This document shows, piece by piece, positions 56,123-64,000 of a DNA stretch of 64,000 nucleotides. Positions within the stretch are counted from its first letter, which is position 1. Each line of letters begins with the position of its first letter. Source of the stretch: Fragilariopsis cylindrus CCMP1102. Lineage: Eukaryota > Bacillariophyta > Bacillariophyceae > Bacillariales > Bacillariaceae. The position numbers were made by a program, and so were the translations under genes. The DNA lies in the NCBI GenBank assembly GCA_900095095.1, contig FMBT01000293.1:1-64000 (forward strand), written 5' to 3'. The notes beneath the pieces were generated by a model. It did no database searches, was not told the DNA's origin, and saw nothing but the letters and a program-made list of their open reading frames with translations.

Positions 56123-58071
56123 TCACGATGACACAGAAGATACGGGTGATCCTTTATTGATACCTAGTAGTAGTCCAGCATCGCTTTCCAGATCAGCAGT
56201 TGACAGTGACTCTGAAATGCCTCGCATTGTGTTCAGTTTCGCTTTTCCAACTCCAACAGCGTCAGCAGCAAATTCTTTGTTAGTCAATCCCGATCCCAAT
56301 GTACTTTTCGATACCGTCGGTGACGATAACTTGCTTAACGTTCGAGCTGCTAGCTCATGGATCGAGGTCATTTTCTGTTTTTTGTTGGATTCCAATTTCC
56401 CTTTTCATCCTTTTCTAGTATAGGGTTGTGTACCAACTTTTTCTCTGACTTTCGCTTTCGGTTGCCCTCAGGAGATGATTCCTTATTCAATATTCGCTTT
56501 AACGTTGAATTCCATCTATTCTTGATAGCGTTGTCTGTCCTACCTGACAAGCGTTTAGCGATTTCCGCCCAACGATTACCAAGCTCATCGTGAGCTTGGA
56601 TTAAAGCCTTGTCCTCGTCATTTGTCCATTCTCCTTTATTGATATCTGGATTAAGGTGATTGTACCAACGTTCACGGCATTGTTTCCCCAATCGTCCTTT
56701 TAATTGTCTGGCGATGAAACTCCACTTCTTGTTCCCGTGCATCTTTACGAGCTCAATCACCTTCGAATCTTCTTCTTGTGTCCAAGGTCCCTTGATCAAA
56801 CCTGGTTTGAGAACCTTCTGCCATCTGTGTAAGCATTGAACATCTGTCCTACCTGATAGCCGTCCTGCGATCTTTTTCCAACTCTTACCGCCATAGTTAG
56901 CAACTGCCTCTCGAAGCAATTCATCTTCCTCTTCGGTCCACTTTCCCATGCTGGCACGTCGCTTGAAGACTGCACGATTATCAGTACTTCTTTCCGAGTC
57001 TTTTGAACGAATTTCATCATCGATGCGAGCTAATTGACCCATAGAAATTTCCAGGACTGGAGGAGAGGTCCTTGTACCTACCAAACTAGGTGGAGAATGT
57101 GTAGGAGAATACCCTTTAAAACAATGTTTTCGTTTCCGGGACGCTCCACTCTCAATTTCAGGCGCGTCTTGTCCACTAGATGGTGACGCGGTTGATCTTG
57201 GTGGGCTATCTCCTGTAACAGCTGATGGGGCAAAACCATATAGTGGTCGATGGGAGGGATGGTAGTAGTGGGGTTCATGGTATACAATATGGTGCGGATG
57301 CGGATGAGGTGGCGGTGGCGGTGGCCCTTTCCAGTACATATGAGGTGGGGTATATGGACCAGAAACTGCATGCGGATGTTCACTGTATCCACCCCATGGT
57401 GCATATGCACCTGGAGGAGGATGAGTTTCGTGATAACGATAGTATGCACCATGAGGAGGAAGAGGACCATGAGGAGACCCATGAGGAGGGGCGAGAGGGT
57501 GACCGGGAGTAGGAGGAGGAGTAGGCCCATGAGGAAGGGCGAATGGGTGACCAACAGGAGGAGGTGGAGGTCCGTGATGAGGTCCAAAAAAAGCAGGTTG
57601 GTGAGCCTGTGGTGGGTATCTATGCGAGTTTATGTTCTTGTTAGACGGAGCTTTAGGGTGAGTTGGAGTTCTTCGGAAAGTAATTGTTGGGGGGACTCGT
57701 AAACTTTCAGATGATTCACCTTCAGCATCTTCTTCAACACCTTTATTCCTCGTTGTATTATATTCTTTTACACTGTTAAAATGTGGCCTATTGTTCTTTT
57801 TCGAAGCTCCTTCCTTGGAAGTATCTGACATAGAAGCTTCAGACGCTTCAGCAGCTATTGCAGCCGAAGCGAGTGCCCCTAATGGATCGTTCATTACCTC
57901 CTTCGAGGTCATATACATTACGTCTGCTGAAGGTGACATTTCCGATGTTTTGTCCTTGTCCTTCCTTGATGGTGTACACGTTGCTTTTATCATTAAAGAG
58001 AGCATTTCGTTCCGTATAGTAGATACGCTTACATGCAAATGTATGAGAAATCTTTGATTGCTAACAATCAT
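56123..58071 (-). CDS. Three-repeat (R1R2R3) MYB transcription factor
   Basis: Minus strand, intronless, about 648 aa; the first ATG is at 58071 but later Mets could be used. A Pro/His/Gly-rich region (~140-320, with [17 protein letters not shown]) precedes three MYB repeats at about 373-526: R1 [21 protein letters not shown]2 [20 protein letters not shown] with [16 protein letters not shown]3 [20 protein letters not shown] with [13 protein letters not shown]. The regularly spaced Trp residues are intact. R1R2R3 MYBs control cell-cycle genes in plants and animals. A frame change near 56393-56400 (one missing base) leads from EKDEKGK into [20 protein letters not shown] and an acidic Ser-rich end at 56123. 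The unshifted frame would instead stop at 56368. The continuation reads more like the natural C-terminus. Confidence 0.85.
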
Positions 58072-59370
58072 AATCTTTAATCTATCCGGTGGTACGGTAA
58101 CTTGATACCCGTTAAAACTTCATTTTTACGATATATTATTTAGCATGGCCAAAAAAAGTGAGGCAGCAGGGAATGAATCATACCGCACGTGCATTGTATT
58201 CCGTTGGTTTGCTAAGTAAACTAAATTACATAGTGAAAATTAAGACCCAATAATGTCAGTTCTTTTCATGTACCCGTGCCACACAGTTTTGTAGTCGACT
58301 TAAGAGGCGAGAGTTTTTTGGCCGACTGCCTCTACATATTTTGTTTGTTAGACTTTTTTCAAATTGTATGGTGATGTACTGGTATGTTAAATTCTAATAG
58401 AAACTAAATACTATTCTATTTACTATGTAACTAATGTATCTCAAGAGTGGATGTAGTAGGGATCGCTAGATTGTACTAGATTGAAAGTCAAAGTCCATTT
58501 ATTCTACATGTTGTTCAACCCCTGCCCCCCTCCCCCACCCAGCACACAATTCCTTGCAAAATCAATATATTCAGTACTATCAACAGATTTGGTTTAGATA
58601 ATACTGAAATACCACACCTCCTCCATGCCGTTGGGTGGACTCCTTTTCTAATTCCTCTCTATAACTAATTAAACTTTGATACCATCCATTTATATCAAGT
58701 CTTCTTCTACTATACTGTCTATGGATCTATCAATATATATATATATATATATATCTGCTGCTGCTGCTGCTGCTACGCTTTAGTTCTGTACAAACAAAGA
58801 TATCATCAGATCAAATAGGTAGTAAGTAAGGGACAGTCATACCATGGTTACCAACTGCCTTTTAACACTGATATCACAGGAGAATAACGTACCAACTTGA
58901 AGAAAAATGATCATCACAGTAAAGCTAATACAATCACTGCACTACACATCCCATATCCTACCTACCAACAATATTTTCTGTTGTTAGCTTTGTTACAAGA
59001 AAAAGGGATGATATAACACCCTGCAAAAAAAGCAAGAGAAATTAAGTTGAGAACTCAAAGAAGCATGGAGTTTAAACTCCTCCTGACGTTCTAGCCAAAC
59101 GCCCCAATTTCCATCGCCCCCAACCGACCCCGCCCCCTTTCTACTACCATTGATTGCGAATGTGATGCGTGTTCGCGCGGCCTGATGGAATAATCAGAAA
59201 CAAAAAAACAAACAATTTTTTTAAAATCTGCTACGACCCAATAACATACACCGGATACCGTAATACATCAACTGAATCATCACATAAAAAGAAACAATTT
59301 ACAATACCTTGATAGTACAACCAACCCAGATCTTATTCCTAATTTAAATATTCATTTCAGATCTTCCAAT
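58072..59370. other. Long divergent intergenic region
   Basis: 1.3 kb between the MYB and DUF3007 genes. It includes a TA/CTG compound microsatellite and a C-rich tract near 58520-58540. No gene recognised. Confidence 0.55.
58733..58774. repeat. Compound (TA)n-(CTG)n microsatellite
   Basis: About 11 TA units followed directly by about seven CTG units. Confidence 0.95.
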
Positions 59371-60111
59371 ATGACCATACGATTTCAAGGCATGCTTATC
59401 CTAGGCTTATCCGCGGTGATCCTTTTTGCTGAAGTCGGATATGCCTTTGTTAATTCGCCATCGCCGTCTTTCGCGGTGAAGACGTCGTCACTGCCGAAAG
59501 TTTCCGAACATCACATTCTTGATTTTGGCCATTCCAATATACATACCAATACCGAACGTTCTTCTTTTCTATTAATGGCAATGGAAAATGGAGACGGTGA
59601 AAAATCGGCATCGAAATCTAATCTTCCTTTTTGGCTAGATCCAGGAACTCGAGGCGGGGCAGTTGTTTTGGGTATTATTCTATTTATTGTTCCTTTTATT
59701 GGATATGCGATTGCTACAAGTGTATTTGGTATTGAGGGAGTAGATGCAGGAAAGTGGATCGGTGTTGGTTTTACCGCTGCTGCTACACTAGTGTGGGTAT
59801 TTACCTATATCTTTCGAGTTGCAACGAAGGATATGACCTATGTAAGTAGTTATTTTTCGGCTGGATTTACTTTGTTATTTGTATTTATATATATAATTCA
59901 CGTCCTTCGAATTTGAAATCAAATCTAACTATAAAGTTTTGGATCTTGTTTATCTGTAACATCGTTAATGCTTTCTTCTCGATGGGACGACAATATACAG
60001 GCCAAACAACTCAAGGATTATGAGAATGCTGTGATTGCCAAACGTTTGGAAGAACTTGACGACGATGAAATTCAAGCATTGGTAGAAGAGATTGAACGAG
60101 ACGAATTTTAA
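59371..60111 (+). CDS. Plastid DUF3007 membrane protein
   Basis: Exon 1 is 59371-59841, the intron is 59842-60000 (159 bp), and exon 2 is 60001-60111; 193 aa. The presequence LILGLSAVILFAEVGYAFVN has a plastid-type Phe site. The mature part begins near LPFWLDPGTRGG, then two TM segments (AVVLGIILFIVPFIGYAIAT and IGVGFTAAATLVWVFTYIF), then RVATKDMTYAKQLKDYENAV (joined across the intron) and LEELDDDEIQALVEEIERDE. This RVxxKDMTYAxQLKxYExAV signature with two TMs is the DUF3007 family of cyanobacteria and plastids, whose role in the thylakoid is not settled. Without the splice the frame would run on to a false end at 59916. Confidence 0.9.
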
Positions 60112-61594
60112 TCATAATGATAACCCATTGCCCATGTAAAAATAAATGAATTTCGAATGCAACATATTATTTCATCTATTGCAGCGCTCTCTAGCTAATG
60201 ACTGAAGCGATAGCCATTCTGTCGAAAATTAGCGCCACTATACTATCGATACAAAAATCTATATAGAATCATCACGTTTAGAAAGCTGTTGTTAGATTCC
60301 ATAGAAACGATTATGGCTCGTTCAATAAAAAAATCGATAGAGCGGAAATGCAAAAGAACCTTTTTTCCGGCAATTCTGTCAATAGTATACTGATCATCTT
60401 TCTTCATAATATATTAACAACAAATGAGTTACCACAAATCAGCACAAAGTTAGTGGTGGAAACTCTGAAATTACCAGTTTAATACGTACTGATTTTACTT
60501 GGTTCATTTCAGAAAAATTGAAATATGTCAATCAACCTTTCATAGATGCTTTTGTACTTCATCTTTCTTGTTTGTAGAATAGTAAAAAGACTCATATTAT
60601 GCTGTTATGGTACGAAATGAATCCTACACATAGATACAGATCAATCTAGATCTTATTCCGTACCAGCTTGTGTAGAGATTTCTTAGTGAAGTTATTATGC
60701 TATACTACACTATTCTAATGAAAGAGAATCTGCTCTTATTGTAAAGCTTGCTGTGCTGAAGTTTGTAACTGTTGAGGACTGGTAAATACCCTCCTCCATA
60801 TCAATGATACTACATTATTTGTAGTCATCGTCTCATAGTGTGAGTGCACTGTATGTAGAATAGTAAAAAGACTCATATTATGCTGTTATGGTACGAAATG
60901 AATCCTACACATAGATACAGATCAATCTAGATCTTATTCCGTACCAGCTTGTGTAGAGATTTCTTAGTGAAGTTATTATGCTATACTACACTATTCTAAT
61001 GAAAGAGAATCTGCTCTTATTGTAAAGCTTGCTGTGCTGAAGTTTGTAACTGTTGAGGACTGGTAAATACCCTCCTCCATATCAATGATACTACATTATT
61101 TGTAGTCATCGTCTCATAGTGTGAGGTGCACTCCTTGGAAGCAAATATCATTGAGAGGTAACTATTCTTGGATGCTGTCATTGGTGGATATAGGGGTTAG
61201 GTCGAGAAAAATATGGACAAACTACATTCTGCCTCTCCCCTCATACAAGTAGTATTAGTTGTCATGTTTTAATATTATTACTATTAGCATACAATTATTC
61301 ATTCATTCACTAGTACTCGTGTATGACTTTTCGCATTTTATTCCTCGACTTTCTTTAACATTCGAATTATTGCCGTTGTTTTTATCGCACTAACAGTATT
61401 ATCACTACTGTAATCGATAATCATAGCAAGCAATTATTACATATTACAATCAATCCATTACAACAACCAAGTCTACTAGTATATCTTTCGCCGACGGACG
61501 CTAAAACCACCCAATCTCTATTTATACTACTAAGCCTAGCATAAGTCCATTTTTCTTCCATCATCCATCAATCTCAATCAATCAATCATTCATT
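60112..61594. other. Intergenic region carrying a perfect tandem duplication
   Basis: 1.5 kb without a gene. The 272-bp duplication is listed separately. The rest is AT-rich with CAAT repeats (AATCAATCAATCATTCATT) just before the RPN12 start. Confidence 0.65.
60573..61125. repeat. Perfect 272-bp direct tandem repeat
   Basis: Copy 1 is 60573-60844 and copy 2 is 60854-61125, separated by 9 bp (period 281 bp). I compared the copies line by line and saw no difference, so the duplication is recent or kept uniform. Each unit starts TGTAGAATAG and ends CATAGTGTGAG, with TGCACT following both copies. Inside each unit GGTACGAAAT and ATTCCGTACC form an inverted pair (9 of 10 match) about 36 bp apart. 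No open frame of note is present. Confidence 0.95.
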
Positions 61595-62377
61595 ATGTCT
61601 CTTGAAAATGCGACGAATCTTCTCTCGGAACTAAAAGCCAAATTTGGTGCTGGCGATGTCGTTGGGGGGAAAGAAATATTATCAAAATTAAAAATTGCGA
61701 TGCTTGATTTTCCTCATGGGTCAAGTGATGCGATGCAAATTTCAATTGAAAGTTTAGAAATTGGTATTTTGATGATGGTGGAAGATGGTGACTTGGATTC
61801 ATTTGCAAGGAACGTCGCACAAATCAAACCATTGTATGCAATGATAAAGGGAAGTTATTCCACAACAATTCAAGAATCTCCTCGTAAATGTCATATCCTT
61901 GGATTAAATTTAATGAATTTACTTGTGGATAATCGATTATCAGAATTTCATGCTGAACTTGAATTATTAACGGAAGATGAATCTAGAAATTCATTCGTTA
62001 CATTCCCAATCAACTTAGAACGTCAACTTATGGTTGGTATTTATGATGAGGTATTAAATGTAACAGTGCCTGATCCATCCTATCGATTCTTTGTTGATAA
62101 TTTATTACAAACTGTTCGTGATTCTATTGCTGATTGTGTTGAAGTTTCTTACAAGAATATGAAAATTTCTGATGCAATGACTATGATGAAATTTAGTACA
62201 CAACAAGAATTATTAGAATACGTTGAAGAAAGTAGAGATGATTGGATCATTGAAGAAAGTACAAATACATTATGCTTCCAACCACCACCAACAGGATCTA
62301 AAGCTGGGGATATTCCTTCTATGAAAATGATTAATCAAACATTGAGTTATGCAACTGAAATGGAACGTATTGTATAA
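61595..62377 (+). CDS. RPN12: 26S proteasome regulatory subunit RPN12 (PSMD8)
   Basis: Intronless, 260 aa, close to the usual RPN12 length. It belongs to the CSN8/PSMD8/eIF3K group of PCI-type proteins. Matching blocks: HILGLNLMNLLVDNRLSEFH with AELELL, the LERQLMVGIYDEVLN block, SYRFFVDNLLQTVRDSIADC, EVSYKNMKISDAMTMMKF and a helical end MKMINQTLSYATEMERIV. The N-terminal half is made of paired helices (ATNLLSELKAKFGAGDVVGG, then KEILSKLKIAML). It is a lid subunit of the 19S particle, in cytosol and nucleus. It uses ATG at 61595 after a CAAT-repeat leader. It converges with the TPK gene. Confidence 0.92.
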   Translation: MSLENATNLLSELKAKFGAGDVVGGKEILSKLKIAMLDFPHGSSDAMQISIESLEIGILMMVEDGDLDSFARNVAQIKPLYAMIKGSYSTTIQESPRKCHILGLNLMNLLVDNRLSEFHAELELLTEDESRNSFVTFPINLERQLMVGIYDEVLNVTVPDPSYRFFVDNLLQTVRDSIADCVEVSYKNMKISDAMTMMKFSTQQELLEYVEESRDDWIIEESTNTLCFQPPPTGSKAGDIPSMKMINQTLSYATEMERIV

Positions 62378-63013
62378 ATACCATTACATAATAATTAGAA
62401 TGATTGATTGATTGATTGATTGATTGGTTCCTAGGAAAAGAGAATAAATTGAAATGAAATAATAAAACAATATAGTAAGGCATAGTTATACCGATGAACT
62501 TTAGTCTGCAAACACACACACATATATACACATGCACATACACATACTACACCTAGAGAAGTAGTAATATGAGCTATATCAAACCCATATAGGAAGGTAG
62601 ACACGACATAAGTTCTAGCTTTGTCAATAGGAACTCACGTTAACTCGAGGTGTAGCGTACTTGGAGCCGATGAATCCATACCTCCTTCCTTTGAATGATT
62701 TGATTTGATTCATTGACTCTTCTAAAAAATTAAGAAGGAAAAACAAAAACCCATATTAAATAATGACTTCTTTTGCTTGATCCCGTGGCACAAACTCTTC
62801 CTCCTACCGTAACGTTAGCACCTATTTGAATATAAATAAGTCATAACTACATTTCTACATAATTTACACCAGTATAATATAATACATCCTACAATATAGT
62901 ATTAAAGTACCATACGCAAGATAATAATATTTTAATACAGATATTTTGAATACAGTCATATACTACTATATTAGCATTATTAGTTATATTGTACTACTAG
63001 TACTTGCTTTAAG
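62378..63013. other. Convergent spacer with ATTG tetranucleotide repeat
   Basis: 636 bp between RPN12 and TPK. A GATT repeat lies at 62401-62426. The remainder is AT-rich. Confidence 0.6.
62401..62426. repeat. (GATT)n microsatellite
   Basis: About six GATT units in the RPN12 3' flank. Confidence 0.95.
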
Positions 63014-64000
63014 TTACTTTTTAGTACAAATTTCAGCAGTAAATATAATAGGATGACTTGCAAAGATTTTAACGATTGGTTCCATAATATGATTCGATGA
63101 ACTAACAAGACCACCAAATTCTAATGGCATTGATCCATCTAGGTCCCATTTCAATCCTGTTGTAATAATCGACTCACAACGACAACCTAATGGTATAAGA
63201 CCACATGTTGGACCTTCTCCAAACATATTTTCTTCCTCAAATTATTATTATTATTATTTTCATGATATGGTAGTCGTATGTGACAATGTATATTTGCTGG
63301 TATTAAAAATGCACATGTTTCATCACTATACAAATATAGTTGATAATTAAATTTAGATGACCATTTATATAATGCTGCAAAGCTTGCCATTTCTTGGTCG
63401 AATCGACCACCAAATGCACCATAGATAATAACACGACGACTATAACTATCGACGAGACGATGACGACTATGACCACCATCATCATCAGTAGTAGTAAGAT
63501 CATCATCATCAGAACAACAAACAACTTGTAATGCTTTATCAAGATCATTCGTATCTTGACATGCATCTTTTTCAATAATTACATTATGAGTAGGATGATT
63601 TTCATAATATGAACGAACATTTGGTTTTAATGAATCTAAATCACCGCGTATCCGATTTGGTATATATAAATCTTCTTCTTCTTTTTCGTTTTCTTCTTTT
63701 TTTGATGATCTTCCTAACTTTGACTTTGACATTGATTTTGAGTAATCATATAAACGATTCGCACCACCATCAGCTGCTATTCGAATAGTACTTGATTCCC
63801 ATATATGATGAAATATTGGACTCAATTCAGGAATGGGATAATTTAATATTATTAATACCGTTTCTTCTTGTTCTATTTCTGATTCTATTTCTTGTTCTTT
63901 TTCATCATCCTTTTTAGAAAGAATACTAGAGAATGTTATGATACTGGTATCATCATCTCCCTCGTCTTTGCTGTCTTTCGTAGTGCTGTCGCCAATGCTC
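63014..64000 (-). CDS. TPK: Thiamine pyrophosphokinase (5' end beyond the window)
   Basis: Minus strand; the frame is open to the window edge, so the N-terminus is missing. The enzyme transfers pyrophosphate from ATP to thiamine, giving thiamine diphosphate. Motifs: VLIILNYPIPELSPIFHHIW at the start of the core, IRIAADGGANRLYDYS, a Lys/Ser/Glu-rich insert, RIRGDLDSLKP, EKDACQDTNDLDKALQVV, another Asp-rich insert, VIIYGAFGGRFDQEMASF, GPTCGLIPLGCRCESIITTG with LKWDL, then EFGGLVSSSNHI. The frame changes near 63235-63243 by one missing base, in an AAT-repeat tract just before NMFGEGPTCGLIPLG. Both halves carry family motifs, so the gene is probably intact and the break an assembly deletion. The low-complexity inserts are typical of this window. 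Confidence 0.92.

Noticed and set aside
57078-57587. 169-codon open frame on the same strand as MYB in another frame
   Set aside because: It is a shifted reading of the Pro/His-rich arm; no independent evidence supports it.
60573-61125. Reading the direct repeats as terminal repeats of a mobile element
   Set aside because: Only 9 bp lie between the copies and no element body, primer site or target duplication is seen; a plain tandem duplication fits.
13657-63243. Programmed ribosomal frameshifting as the cause of all frame breaks
   Set aside because: The break sites share no slippery heptamer or stop-codon context, and fall in varied short homopolymers, so assembly deletions are simpler. 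Kept only as an alternative to test.
1-64000. CRISPR arrays, operons, bacterial-type ribosome binding sites
   Set aside because: Introns, presequences and gene arrangement are eukaryotic; no spaced direct-repeat array is present.

Overview
The window reads as nuclear DNA of a diatom, most likely AT-rich and intron-poor. Three things support this. (1) Genes carry zero to three short GT-AG introns of roughly 80-205 bp. (2) Many predicted proteins start with a hydrophobic signal segment followed by an ASAFAP-like phenylalanine motif (for example [27 protein letters not shown]), the bipartite plastid presequence typical of diatoms and other secondary-plastid algae. (3) Coding sequence is rich in Asn, Asp and Ser tracts and microsatellites. 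No virus, CRISPR array, rRNA or credible tRNA was recognised.

Layout. 2-12 kb: a YbaK/OB/3'-5' exonuclease fusion, a helicase-associated-domain plastid protein, a LON-domain protein with a Tudor-like tail, a TLDc protein and a secreted glycosidase-like protein. 12-20 kb: a glutathione S-transferase, a plastid fasciclin (FAS1) protein, two tandem paralogues of a small family of unknown function, a Lys-rich protein and the TOR-complex subunit LST8. 20-34 kb: organellar polynucleotide phosphorylase, a p24/TMED cargo receptor, a C2-PPPDE-IQ protein, inositol-1-phosphate synthase, a multipass membrane protein and a plastid-type phosphoglycerate mutase. 35-47 kb: a small secreted protein, a badly broken conserved gene, a large alpha-helical protein, a glycine-zipper protein, a PhyH dioxygenase and an ankyrin protein. 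47-64 kb: a RING protein in several frames, a four-TM protein, a WD40-like protein, a three-repeat MYB factor, a DUF3007 thylakoid-type membrane protein, proteasome subunit RPN12 and thiamine pyrophosphokinase (5' end cut by the window).

The genes do not form operons. They are ordinary independent eukaryotic genes, often in divergent or convergent pairs. About ten products look bound for the plastid or secretory system.

The most striking large-scale signal is that many genes, including ones expected to be essential (LST8, INO1, TPK), are interrupted by frame breaks that nearly always equal the loss of one base. Uncorrected base-deletion errors in the assembly are the simplest reading, with decay or frameshifting as alternatives to test. 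The strongest candidates for unusual biology are the YbaK-OB-DEDDy exonuclease fusion, the LON-Tudor plastid protein and the C2-PPPDE-IQ protein. A perfect 272-bp tandem duplication lies at 60.6-61.1 kb.
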